Below are positions 1 through 10,369 of a DNA stretch of 64,000 nt, one piece after another. Location: NCBI GenBank assembly GCA_027627225.1, contig CM051034.1:7540058-7604057 (forward strand), read 5' to 3'. The DNA is from Congeria kusceri. Lineage: Eukaryota; Mollusca; Bivalvia; Myida; Dreissenidae. A program made the position numbers and the translations under genes. The notes under the pieces were generated by a model. That model ran no database searches and was not told the origin of the DNA. It saw only the letters and a list, made by a program, of their open reading frames with translations. Numbering within the stretch: the stretch's first letter is position 1; every line of letters starts with the position of its first letter.

Positions 1-206
1 TAAATTTCTGACTAATGTCAAATAATATTGACCAAAGATACAGTGTATGTTGTGTCTTTTTTATGTTGAAAATTTCCAAAACATAATATATATATGTCAA
101 CCAAGCACAGAAAATTCTTAGAAAAAGGACATCCAACTGGGTCATCTAGGTTAGAAATCACCAAAATCTTTAGTAACTTATACCATATACAAATATTACA
201 TAATTA
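1..206. other. AT-rich flank, no gene seen
   Basis: AT-rich sequence with no coding signal, repeat structure or RNA gene that I can support. It ends at the TA dinucleotide (205-206) where the adjoining inverted-repeat element starts. Confidence 0.4.
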
Positions 207-832
207 CAGTCGAAAAGCGATACTAGGAATAGTCATGGGAGACAAAAGTTTGTTTGTAGTATCACGTTTTTCGTAGTATCGCATCTTTAGGAAATTCCAG
301 TAGTGAAGTAACATTAAGCTTTAATGTGAGGCATTACGTTAATAAATGCACTTAAACTACATGCATTTGACATTTGATAAAGTCTAATATCCGCACACAC
401 ACACACACACACACACACATTCACAAAGACATATTGGTAATTATGAAAGTCCTTTTTTAATAATCTCATACTGCACACCATTTAAAGTGGATTAATATGG
501 TAATTATACTCGTTAACGAGTATGATTTTGACTATGGTGCAAACAAACTGGCTTGGTGTCTGACTTGGCAGAGGTGTGAAATCTTCATCGCGAAGGTGTA
601 AAAAGTCTCAGTGACAATCTGATTCGTAGTATCGCGTTAACATTTGATTGTAAACCCTATGATGGGACCGAAACATTTGTTTGTAGTAACGCATCTTTCG
701 TTCAATCATGAATTCGTAGTATCGCATCTTTTTGTGGTTAAATATATAAGGAAAACTGACTGGACTGGCCGCCTTATTCGTAGTATCCCATCATTTCATA
801 GTATTGCGATTCGCAGTACCGCGTTTCCACTG
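207..832. mobile_element. Non-autonomous TA-flanked DNA transposon, copy 1
   Basis: The left end CAGTCGAAAAGCGATACTAG and the right end, read on the other strand as CAGTGGAAACGCGGTACTGC, form imperfect terminal inverted repeats. TA dinucleotides flank both ends (205-206 and 833-834), and CAGT ends with a TA target site are typical of Tc1/mariner-type elements. Short motifs of the type cgtagtatcgcatctt recur many times inside, so the interior is built partly from copies of its own terminus. No transposase frame is present. A second full-length copy lies at 55,654-56,313 and aligns over its whole length, which fixes the boundaries. The superfamily is inferred from ends and target site only. Confidence 0.8.
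394..419. repeat. (CA)n microsatellite
   Basis: About 13 uninterrupted CA dinucleotides lie inside the inverted-repeat element. The second copy at 55.65 kb lacks them at the matching position, so the run probably expanded after insertion. Confidence 0.9.
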
Positions 833-834
833 TA

Positions 835-1325
835 CTTGGGAAAGGATTGACAGAGGCTCATCAATGTAGTTTCACAACATTTCTTGAAGTTGAGCACATG
901 GACACCATGAGACTTATTAGAACACTTTCAAGTAATTGTCCTGGGTAGAACCAGAACTTGGTGAATTTTCAGTTGAACTATGCCCTTTTATGTATAGAAC
1001 CCATCTTACAGTCACTAGGCAAACACCATATCGATTACAACACTGTGACTTTGTCTCTCCTATTTAAAAGGTGCACTACATATTCCTATTAACAGAGTAG
1101 GACAAAACAAATGACTTGGTTGTTCCAGCATATAACAGGGATTATGCTCAGAGATCTTTTCTATTGATTGCATACAAAATGTCTGAAAATAACCCAGTTG
1201 TTAGTAATTATGGAGTTAGTATCTCAGCTGCTGGGATCAATTAGCAGTAATATTCTCCTGTTGACATTTTCAATAATGTTTCCTCAGATTATCTCCTGGC
1301 TTCTTCACCATGGGACTAGTTAAGT
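835..1325. other. Stretch with no gene or clear repeat
   Basis: AT-rich intergenic DNA between the TA-flanked element and the 22-bp minisatellite. I see no long frame, splice-bounded exon or repeat. Confidence 0.35.
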
Positions 1326-1329
1326 TTAT

Positions 1330-2455
1330 AGAAGCACCATGGCAACATCAATGGAACCCAGTGGCAACATTTATAAATATTGTTAAAGGCAAGCTTTGGC
1401 AAATGGACAAGAATGCTTTGACAATAGTATCGGAGTGTCATTGTGTCATAACAGGAACACCATAACATAACATTAAAGTACTGCCTTGGCAACAGTATAG
1501 GAGTGCCATGGCAACATAAAAGCCATGACAACATTTAAGAACTTCCTTGGCAACATAACAGAAACACCATGACAACATTTAAGGAAGTCCTTGGCAACAT
1601 AAGAGGAACACCATGGCAACATTTAAGGAATTCCTTGACAACATAAAAGGAAAACCATGGCAACATTAAATAAACACATTGGCAACATAAAGGACTACCT
1701 TGGCAACATAAAAGGACTACCTTTGTAACATAAAAGGAACACCATGGCAACATTAAAGGAACACCTTGGCAACATTAAAGAAATACATTGGCAACATAAA
1801 GGACTACCTTGACAGCATAAAATGAACACCATGGCAACATTAAAGAAACACCTTGGCAACATAAAGGCCTACCTTGTTAACATTAAAGGACTACTTTGGC
1901 AACATAAAAGGAACACCATGGCAACATTAAAGAAACACCTTGGCAACATATAGGACTACTTTGGCAACATTCAATGAGTGCCTTGACAACTTATAAGGAC
2001 TACCTTGGCTACCTTAAAGGACTGCCTTGGCAACATTAAAGGAACACAATGGCAACATTAAATGACTGCCTTGGCAACATTAAAGGAACACATTGGTATC
2101 ATTAGAGGACTGTCTTTGCAACAATAAAGGAACAGCATGTCAACATTAAAGGCACACCTTGGCAACAGTAAAGGAACACCATGGCAACATTAAAAAGAAC
2201 ACCATGGCAACATTAAAGGAACACTTTGGCAACATTAAAGGAACACCTTGGTAACATTAAAGGAACACCTTGGTAACATTAAAGGAACACAATGGCAACA
2301 TTAAAGGAACACTATGGCAACATTAAAGGAACACTATGGTAACATTGAAGGAACACCTTGGTAACATTAAAAGTACACCATCTCAACATTAAAGGAATAC
2401 ATTGGCAACATTAAAGGAGTACCATGGCAACACTGAAGGATTGCCTTGGAAACTA
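1330..2455. repeat. 22-bp minisatellite array
   Basis: Roughly fifty diverged copies of a unit close to aaaggaacacc(a/t)tggcaacatt. The units are best ordered between 1,540 and 2,430 and more degenerate at the left edge. The core tggcaaca is the most conserved part, and the base after ACC alternates between A and T (accATGG or accTTGG). A stray related piece at about 3,705-3,760 (ttggcaatgttgaaggggta) suggests the array once reached further. Frames of about 70 codons in this stretch are by-products of the period and are not genes. Confidence 0.9.
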
Positions 2456-2930
2456 GAAATGTGTTCACAGACACGGATGCCCCCACCTATGCAGCCTGTT
2501 CTACATGGTGCCACTTTGTCTATATGCATACAAATTATTATTGTTCAAGGACAATTGTCCTTTTATATTGTACCTTCTGCTAATTCTGTGAAGTAAGTCG
2601 AGGTATAACAAAATTCCAATCAACAGTTTTAGACCTGCCAAAAAAAAAATCAATAAAGTGTATTAATTAAATTTTGGGGGCAATTATGAGTTATAGTTCT
2701 TGTATACTTCACTTACTCTTGCAATCTTAAATCATTCTGAGAAGAATCAACAGAATGCCTTTTATCATTTTTGATTTATGCTTTGCACAGTCATCAATAA
2801 AGGGAAGTAATTCACTAACTTCACAAGTCAGGTTCTTGCATGTGAAACACCATCTGGTGATGGAGATCATTTTGCCAATTTATTAGAAAATCCCTGTATG
2901 CATGACAATGTTATGCACTGGACAATTTTT
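2456..2930. other. Stretch with no gene or clear repeat
   Basis: AT-rich DNA with poly-A and poly-T runs. Nothing coding is supported. Confidence 0.35.
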
Positions 2931-3665
2931 TTTATTTTACCTTTGACCTTGATCAGTGACCTTGACCTTTCAGCTACAGACCTGATTCTTGCATGCCACA
3001 TGCCGTCTCATAATGCTTATAACTTCTGCCAGGAAATTTGAAAACCCTTCCAGCCCGACAAAATTATACTTCAGTCAAAGACAATGGCTTAAACTCCTAT
3101 ATTTGACCTTTGACCTTTAAGTGTCACTTTGACCTTGGTCTAAAGGACCTGGTTGTTGCACGCCACTGCCAACTCATAATGCTCATCAATTTCTGTCAAG
3201 TAATTTGAAAATTATTCCCTGCCAGACAAAATTATTAATTCTTAAATTTGACCTTTGACCTTTAAGTGTGACCTTGACCTTGCACGTGACATGCTGTCTT
3301 ATAATGGTTATCACTTCTGCCAATTTATTTGAAAATCCTTCAATGCTGGACAAAGTTATTGAAGGACAAGAATCTTAACATTTATACATACCTTTGACCT
3401 TTAAGTGTGACATTGACCTTGAACATAGGGACCTGGGTCTTGCACGCGACACACCATCTCATTATGCTTACAATTTCTGCCATGTTATTTGAAAATCCTC
3501 CAATGCTGGATAAAGTTATTGTCCAGACAAGAATCTGAACATACGTACACACATACAAACGTACATACATACACACATACAAACGTACATATGTACACAC
3601 GTACATACGAATGTACCCACAGACAGGATAAACACATTATGCCCTCCCATCATTGATGGTGGGGG
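2930..3665. repeat. Interspersed repeat with GACCTTTGACC modules, copy 1
   Basis: Several imperfect modules of roughly 130-190 bp. Each has a tttgacctttgacctt segment, then a segment on the pattern gggacctggttcttgca, then atttgaaaatcc and a ctggacaaagttatt motif. The right end is a purine/pyrimidine run of catacata/cgtacata repeats, followed by a small hairpin (tgccctcccatcattgatgg/tgggggcata). The same family recurs at 56,570-57,235. The nature of the element is unknown; it carries no protein and no RNA polymerase III boxes that I can see. Confidence 0.75.
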
Positions 3666-4135
3666 CATAAAAATTCTATATACCACGGAATATTAAAGAG
3701 GTTTTATGGCAATTTTGTGTTGCCTTGGCAATGTTGAAGGGGTACCATTGCAACATTACCTTTCTTGACTTAAAAATACATTTTACATTCATTGGGTCAT
3801 CCAACCATGGACAAACAAACAAGATTATTATAAATTGACAAAAATTACGAAGACTTCCTTTTTGAGTGTTTTTTTCTCATTAAAACTATCATGAATAGTA
3901 AATGATTGTTTCTTTAACATTAAACATGTCCATGATCTTTGCTACTTGCAAAATATCAGACAGACAACATCACCAGGTATTTAAAATGTCAGCAGAAGGT
4001 TTCATCAATTATTCAAAAGATACTGGTGGGACTGAAGAAAATCCAACTAAAATGTGGTACTGTTTGGATAACTTATCACAGAAATCAGGAAAGATGGACT
4101 ACAGGGGTGATACTGTGTAAAAAAAAAAAAACCTG

Positions 4136-4226
4136 AAGTTTTTCGCTGGGGGTCCAGGGGGGCGTGATAGCCCCCCTTGTAGGCCCTGGTGGGGGTCATA
4201 GGGGGCGAAGCCCCCTGAAGCTCCTG
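4136..4226. repeat. GC-rich self-complementary motif
   Basis: A short GC-rich island in AT-rich DNA with alternating G and C runs (ggggggcgtgatagcccccc, and gggggcgaagccccc) that can fold into two stable stems. It looks like the GC-rich terminal block of an interspersed repeat. No partner copy exists in the window, so its class is unknown. Confidence 0.5.
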
Positions 4227-4442
4227 GCACTTGCGTATTTTAAGTGACTTAGATTAGCTTAAAATTATGCTCGGGCAGCTGGTATTCTGTTCTGTCTCAT
4301 TTGAATTGTGAAATTCACTTCTTCAGTGATCATTACCTGCATATTGAACTTTTTAGTTGGTCATTTAATGGGGTTATATATGACAAACCCACCACCAAGC
4401 TCCTATTAAACAATTATTTAAGAAGGAACATAGACAATCTAT

Positions 4443-4815
4443 TATATTAATATTTTTATTCTTTAGGAAATCTTACTACAACAAATTTCAAGCAACTATT
4501 CTGAAGCAGTTCAAAACTTCCAACATTTCAAAATACACCTGTACATGACTAGTGCCAGTGAATATTAATATTTTTTATTCTTTAGGAAAATTCAACAATC
4601 TAACTACAACAAACTTCAAGCAACTATTCTAATGAAGTTCAAAACTTTTAACATTTCAAAATAAATACATCTGTACATGACTAGAGCCAGTTTAAATTAT
4701 ATTTTTTTATTCTTTAGGAAAATTCAACAATCTAACTACATCAAACTTCAAGCATCTATTCAAATGAAGTTCAAAACTTTAACATTTCAAAATGAATACA
4801 CATGACTTGTGTCCG
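4443..4815. repeat. About 120-bp tandem repeat, three copies
   Basis: Three successive diverged copies, each beginning near attttttattctttaggaaa, running through caacaaacttcaagcaacta and aacatttcaaaat, and ending near tgtacatgactag. No coding content. It lies just downstream of the poly-A signal of the compact minus-strand gene, outside the transcript. Confidence 0.85.
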
Positions 4816-4892
4816 TGAGTTTTAAATATTTTTGTAAACAGCTAGTGGAAGTGTCACAGAACAGTCACAAAAATTATATAAGCACATTTTGC

Positions 4893-4898
4893 TTTATT
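4893..4898 (-). terminator. Poly-A signal of the compact minus-strand gene
   Basis: AATAAA on the minus strand (tttatt on the plus strand), about 70 bases after the stop of the second reading frame. It would end the transcript near 4,875. The hexamer is common in AT-rich DNA, so support is mainly positional. Confidence 0.5.
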
Positions 4899-4965
4899 GC
4901 AACGTAGTTCTTATGCACACAGCAGACACACTGATTGGTGTAATTTCTCATCACTAGTCAGGCAG

Positions 4966-5151
4966 TTACACTTTTTGATGCTGATCATGAAGGATATGCA
5001 ACATGGGCTCTTTGGACTGAAACAACACAGAATACTGCTTCAGACATATCAGCACAGAGATGTCAAGTCCTAACAGCATCCTAGTCTTCTTGCGTTGATC
5101 AAACATCTTGTTGATAACTCTCTCCTTCCGAGTTTCCCCGTCCTTGGTCAT
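4966..5151 (-). CDS. Second reading frame of the compact gene, or frame-shifted C-terminus
   Basis: A 61-codon frame starting MTKDGETRKERVINK and ending LHILHDQHQKV. Its ATG overlaps the TGA stop of the preceding frame (5148-5426) as ATGA, on the same strand and presumably the same transcript. It is rich in basic residues at the start, then has an LGLDISVLICLKQYSV segment like a folded helix. Two readings fit. One is a bicistronic message with termination-reinitiation. The other is one protein of about 153 residues split by loss of a single A in the AAAA run at the junction. An in-frame TAG lies nine bases upstream of the ATG, so this frame cannot extend further upstream by itself. I do not recognise a family. 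Confidence 0.5.
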   Translation of the reverse strand: MTKDGETRKERVINKMFDQRKKTRMLLGLDISVLICLKQYSVLFQSKEPMLHILHDQHQKV

Positions 5152-5426
5152 TTTCTTCTACCGAAGACGCCGTCCGATGGCGCTTTGACCTCCTCCTGAC
5201 TCTCATCTGAAACATGATTTCTTTGAAGAAGGCTATAAATGATTGGTGCCAGTCTCTCTCTCTCCTTTTTTGACAGGAATTGATAATAGAACACTGTAAG
5301 ATTCAAACAGTCTTGAAGTTTCCACGGCAAGGTTATGAGCTGACAGGAAACGATGAGACGTAAATCGCTCTGGTACTGTAAACTAGCCCGAAAATCGTCC
5401 TTGTCTGTGGCAAAGTCAAGAGGCAT
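5148..5426 (-). CDS. Unidentified 92-residue protein
   Basis: The frame starts MPLDFATDKDDFRASL and ends SDGVFGRRK. Composition looks like a real helical protein: leucine-rich in the middle (LRLIVSCQLITLPWKLQDCL), then a charged KKERERLAP stretch. There is no signal peptide or clear membrane segment. Just upstream the minus strand reads tttgatttgtag and then tattcag, two usable splice acceptors, so this looks like the second exon of a gene whose first exon may be the short non-coding one ending at 6,279. A poly-A signal follows at 4,893-4,898. Alternatively it could be the last exon of an upstream minus-strand gene, such as the DNAAF9-like gene. Its phase cannot follow directly from that gene's last exon seen here, so at least one exon would be missing. 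Family unknown. Confidence 0.55.
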   Translation of the reverse strand: MPLDFATDKDDFRASLQYQSDLRLIVSCQLITLPWKLQDCLNLTVFYYQFLSKKERERLAPIIYSLLQRNHVSDESQEEVKAPSDGVFGRRK

Positions 5427-5436
5427 GCTGAATACC

Positions 5437-6278
5437 TACAAATCAAAACATTCGTATTCTATACATTTTCTGCCAAAGCATAGGACATTTTTTACTGCAT
5501 CCGTTATAATGAACTCAATTGTTTGAGTACTTTTTTTATTATAAGACATATATTAACAGTTGTTTTCAATATCATATACTGTTGCTTTTGAGACACACAA
5601 AGACTTCTGTTGAACAAAAAATAATTTCTTTTTGTGACTTGTATGCATAATTAGTTGTCCTATCATGAATGGCTTTCAGTATTTTGAATTTACCGATATA
5701 TTGAAAGTTTTCTGTCCCTGGAATCGTAATTTGTTTTCATGAAAACAAATTGTAGCCATACCAACTAAATATCAAGATGTTTTAAAAAAATCAGCACGGG
5801 TCCTCCCTGCATGTATATAGCCTGTATTAATATTTAAACGCTTTAAAAAATTATGTACAAATTCACATTTTCAAAAATTTACTATGGGTTCCCCTAACTG
5901 CCCATGCTTTTGAAAATTTTGACAGGTTACCCATGAGAATTTTTTATCAATGTAAAACACATGTTGCTGTTCGGCTCATATTTTAGGGGCATATAAAAAT
6001 AATTAAAACAGACCTGTCCGTACCAGCAACAGTGTTATGGTTAATAAAGGGAGAATACAGAAGAGGATGCGGACCGCAGCCATGCCATTATTGCCACTCA
6101 CATTCGTTAAAAAAAAATTAAAAGTCAAAAGACAATCTGCTAGAATTTTGATAATTATAAATTTCAATATTGCCATGTCCTAACTTTATCAAATTATGGC
6201 ACGTTCGGCATGGATACTATTTTAACTACAGTAACTAAACCTCTTCCGTAGAGGTAGACCTACGCTATTGGAACTTAC
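5437..6278 (-). other. Probable intron of the compact gene
   Basis: AT-rich stretch between the candidate donor and acceptor described for the compact gene. No repeats or frames of note. Confidence 0.35.
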
Positions 6279-6336
6279 CAATCGTGATGTCAAACTGTTA
6301 AAAAATATCTACGTTCTTGACAGACGCCTATTTATA
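6279..6336 (-). promoter_or_regulatory. Possible TATA promoter and non-coding first exon
   Basis: On the minus strand TATAAATA (6,329-6,336) is followed about 50 bases later by tcacgattg|gtaagttcc, a strong splice donor with the intron starting at 6,278. The next acceptor is at about 5,436, just before the 92-residue frame. If transcription starts near 6,300 the first exon would be only about 20-25 bases long. Inference from motifs; transcript data are needed. Confidence 0.35.
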
Positions 6337-6659
6337 CAAATTTTCCGCTGGTAACAAAGATCACTTCCGGTCGCTTATGTACCTGCAAATAACTAAATGA
6401 AATCGTTATTTTCCGGCATTTCCCGAAACATATACGGACGAATATCGACCAATAACATTCAATAACACAAAAGACAGGTTCAATTCGTTGAACTCCGGAA
6501 AATTCCGGCAGTTTCGTTTCCGATTTTGATTCGTACCCAAGTGTTTTCATACCACCCCAACCCACCCTACTAAATAAAACCCCGGATTTATATCGATCTG
6601 AAAATTGAATTTTTGGAACAAGAAAACCGGAAATCCGGCATAAACCGGATTTTTATCAC

Positions 6660-7400
6660 CCCTGGGACTATTAACAGTAAGAATTGAAACACTGATCACT
6701 TTTTAACAACCTCAGAGAAAGATTTTAGCTTTTAATTGCTTTAAAAGTAATGAACATGCTGTTAAACAAATCTGCTTGGAATAACGAAAACAAAACAATC
6801 AAACCAGAAAACCAGAAAAGCCAAACAGTCAGCCAGCCAGCACAACAAACAACTGACTGCAAATGACCAAACAATCAATCAATCGATCAATCATTCAACC
6901 AATCAACAGCCTTTTTACCTCTGGTTGGCTAAGGACATTACTATAAACCTGCATGCCACCTCAATTGTAATTGGCATGTGAAACTGATTTACAACAGTGA
7001 TAGCTGGTACAATGAATCAGACACCACACAGTGGGCAAATAACTTCCATTAAAATTGGATGTTCTAGGGTAACTAGTATCTTTGAATGTCTGCCTATTTA
7101 AAAAGCATAATAAGACATGAAATTTTAAATATTTAACATAAAAACATACCTGTTTTCCAATTGTTAACTGATCCCCATGCAATTAATAGATTAAAGATTA
7201 TTGAAGTTAAAGTTCTTCATTTCACATTTTTGCAGAACAAAAAATGGCAATGACTTTAATTCTCATTCATCAATATAACTGTGCAGTAATTTCAAAACAT
7301 TTTGAAGCCAATATAGGCCCCAGAACCTCACCTCCAATTCTCAACTTTCCCCTTTAGAACATGATCTATTTCCCCATCTAAAGGCCCTCCACCATTCCCT
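6660..7400. other. Stretch with no gene
   Basis: AT-rich DNA with a low-complexity block at 6,780-6,905 of diverged aatc/aacc/ccag tetramers (for example caatcaatcaatcgatcaat). Nothing else is supported. Confidence 0.4.
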
Positions 7401-7403
7401 GAA

Positions 7404-8075
7404 CTCAGTGCTCCAAATAGGTTTTTGTATAGTGGGTAAGGGCGCTTCTATATGTCCATATCCGCATCCGCATTGCGCAAATCCGCATCCGCAGAAATTC
7501 GAACAAGTTGAAAACAGTTGGACCGTTTCCATATGTCCTCAGTCCATATCGGCAAAGCGCATCCGAAAAAGCTATCAGCAAGATTTCTAGCGGATGCGGA
7601 CGAAAATGGTATCTAACTTAATATGTTAAACAAAGGGCTGATATACATAAAATTTTGGGAAAATATAAAAAAAATAGTCTGGATACACCTGGATAGCTCA
7701 ACCTAAGACTCACCAAGTACAATAACTCGTTAATAATGGGTAACCTTTAAATGAGCCATGACTGACGCTGTAGATATAATTGTTGCATGCTTTATATTAG
7801 TTTAAATCCACCACATGTGAATGTTTTCGCATACTGTCAAATATTTGCAGCCGACGTAATTAAAACTGTTTAAAAGGGTTTTACACAGACATTGTAACTA
7901 ATTGAAAATAAGATGAAAACTAAAATAATCGACGTTTGTTTGCGGATTCATGGAAAAGCGCGTCCGTATAATATTTATACTGGTACTCAAATGGATACGG
8001 ATGCGGATACGGACATATGGAAAAGCGGCCTTAATGCATACATGGTCCAAAATTAATGGGGGTAAATGTACTTTC
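7404..8075. repeat. Interspersed CAGTGCTCCA repeat, copy 1, split by a transposon
   Basis: The left piece (cagtgctccaaataggtttt to the TA at 7,437) and the right piece (tgcatacatggtccaaaatt to about 8,075) match consecutive parts of the unbroken copies at 44,246-44,390 (same strand) and 33,225-33,390 (opposite strand). The element at 7,439-8,031 sits between them. The family has no visible coding capacity. Confidence 0.6.
7439..8031. mobile_element. TA-flanked MITE with CCGCATCCG ends
   Basis: The ends are inverted repeats. The left reads AGGGCGCTTCTATATGTCCA followed by tatccgcatccgcat. The right, on the other strand, reads AGGCCGCTTTTCCATATGTC followed by cgtatccgcatccgtat. TA flanks both sides (7,437-7,438 and 8,032-8,033). 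Unbroken relatives of the host repeat carry a single TA at the matching place, which supports a TA target duplication. The 593-bp interior has no transposase. Tc1/mariner-type mobilisation is inferred from the target site. Confidence 0.75.
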
Positions 8076-8099
8076 AGTCAGAACCTGGTTAGCCTTAAA

Positions 8100-8640
8100 G
8101 TGCAAAAGAAAGCTATGGAGTATAGTCGACTCCCAACAGCTCGAATCCTCAAGGACCAGCAAGGGAACTTCGAGCCATTGAAACTTCAAGCGAAACGGAG
8201 TTCCAGAATGTGTAGTTATATGGGTGGAAAATCATCTGCCTTATTTACAATATCCAATTACAGAGTATTCAGATATATAAAATGGTCATTATATAGTCCT
8301 CGAACATCTATTTATATATTTTATTAAATTAATATTATTTATTTATAGTTTGTGAAATCTGTTAAATTGATTCTTGTGTTCTGTCAACACTTGACACTTA
8401 ACAAGCGCATCTACTCTATTAACGACTCAATCGAAGCGTGTTCGAGCCAAACAAACAATTAAATGTGTGAAAACTGTAACTGGGACCATGACAAACAGTT
8501 CGAGGCATCGGAAAATTCGACCATCGTGAATTCAAGCCAAACGACAGAAATCTATATGTACATATAGCAATAAAATATCGGTCCCTTCAAGAAACTTCGA
8601 GTCAACGAGAAATTCAAGACAAGCGAATTGTAAGTTATGT
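8100..8640. repeat. Possible diverged repeat with TTCGAGCCA motifs
   Basis: Motifs such as acttcgagccattgaaa, gttcgaggcatcggaaaatt, gaattcaagccaaacga and acttcgagtcaacgagaaat recur irregularly, as in old inverted-repeat MITEs. I could not fix ends or target duplications. Confidence 0.35.
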
Positions 8641-9345
8641 AGTACATATGATATGCATGAAGATAATAAAATTGTTTTAAATACCTTATTTCCAAACATT
8701 CACACCTTAAACAATTGGATACCATTTATGGGTCTGTTTTTTCATTGCCATATGTATGCAAAAATTTGAAATTGTATGCAAAAATGAACATCCTGATTTT
8801 ATTTGCATTGCATAACTTTGTGATTTTCTTTGCATAAATTAAGAATGAACGCTTCTTATCTGCTTGTCCGTAAACTGCTTAAAAACATTTTGCATTCTGC
8901 ATGAACACTATTGGACACTGAGTCAGTGATGTCCAATATGACCAGTGATTACCAATGATGACGACTCTGACCACTGCAGCCACTGTGGTCACTTAAACAC
9001 TCTGCCAGATGGTCAATCCAGCACATGGGAACTGAACATGGGAACTGAATGGCCTAGTCAGTCATTATTCTCCCCTAATTGCTGTCTGTTTTGGTTAGTT
9101 TTGATCCCCACCCTTTCAATGGGGATAAGATTTGGACAAGTTTCCATCTTCCTATAATGCACAAGATCCCTCCCCTGGGTATTGTCAGAAAATAACTGAG
9201 TCATGGCCCAGGCAGGATGATGGGGAGTGAAAATTGTTTAAGATAAATTATTCTACATTATTTTCAGCAAAATTAGCTGGAAATCAAGTTTGTGATGAAT
9301 ATTCTGTGATGATTTTGAATAGTTATTAGTATTATTTTACTTACC
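8641..9345. other. Stretch with no gene
   Basis: AT-rich DNA with a short internal duplication (gaccagtgat, and aactgaacatgggaactgaa at about 9,030). No coding signal. Confidence 0.35.
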
Positions 9346-9349
9346 GTAT

Positions 9350-9973
9350 TTACCCTATGTATTGGGACACTTAAAAATAATTAAACATTTTATTGTCCCA
9401 ATATTAAGGGGCAAAAAAATAATTCTTGAAATTGTGTTCCAACATTTATGGCAATATATAATACAATCTATTTAACTATGTATTGAACCAATTAATTATG
9501 TCTATTTCTTTGGGATAATACTCATTTACTAAAATATAATAAATATTTAATTATAAATAATTAGAAGGAATGTTTTAGGTGACTGATGTTTATACGATCA
9601 ATTATTTCTTACTGGGGACTTAATGGTAATTAATTGAGAAGCTTAATTGAGAAGACCATGCTCATGTAAAGTACACAGTTTAACCACATGTCAACTACAT
9701 GCATACATACCCCTGATGGTGTACATTATGGTGTATAGATAAGCAAGCACCATATACCGTGTCACAAGTTGCTATGCAACCAGTGTAGTGGCAGGATATT
9801 GAATGTTTATACAGTAACAACTTAAGGTGTTATTTTGGTGTCCCAATATTTAGGGACAGGAAATAATTCAAGTTTTAAATGTGTCCCAATATTAAGGGGC
9901 GCGAAATATAATTATTTTTTCCAACAATTAGGGATGTCCCAATATTGAGGGTGTCCCAATACTAAGGGTAATT
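9350..9973. mobile_element. Inverted-repeat element with GTCCCAATATTAAGGGGC motifs
   Basis: The left end TTTACCCTATGTATTGGGAC and the right end, on the other strand ATTACCCTTAGTATTGGGAC, are inverted repeats. A second motif, tgtcccaatattaaggggc, occurs near both ends and is repeated three times at the right end. No transposase frame. The exact termini and target duplication are ambiguous by a few bases. Confidence 0.65.
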
Positions 9974-9978
9974 ACCAT

Positions 9979-10003
9979 ATTATTATTATTATTATTATTA
10001 TTT
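9979..10003. repeat. (ATT)n microsatellite
   Basis: About eight ATT trinucleotides immediately after the right end of the preceding element; a few looser copies follow at about 10,027-10,046. Confidence 0.85.
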
Positions 10004-10369
10004 GCCATTGTTAGGATAACTGTCATTATTATTATCATTTTTATTATGAATATGGTAAGATAACAATAAAATTTCAAATTCAGACATTGGCAGGTTAAGT
10101 GACACACTGCTGTTGTTTTTTTAGAAAAAAATATGTACAAGGATGTGTCAAACAAAACACAATTAAAAAAAAAAAGTTCTCAAAATGTTAAAGTTTGTCA
10201 AGAAAGCGTGCCATATTAAAATGTTTTGTTATTTCCTTCTCTAAAGGAAAACATTTGTAGTGCAACATCAAGGGGGCTTTTCAGATTCAAGGAAGTCAAC
10301 ATTGCTAAGTGGAAGGGAATTTAAAAAGAAATTAACTTCATCCCCTATTATCATGTACAGTGAAACCTA
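10004..10369. other. Stretch with no gene
   Basis: AT-rich DNA with poly-A runs. Nothing coding or repeated is supported. Confidence 0.35.

Noticed and set aside
1316..1753. Cys/Leu-rich minus-strand frames
   Set aside because: Products of the 22-bp minisatellite period.
5148..5426. Terminal exon of the DNAAF9-like gene
   Set aside because: Not excluded, but the phase does not join exon 12 directly and no intermediate exons are visible; kept as a separate compact gene.
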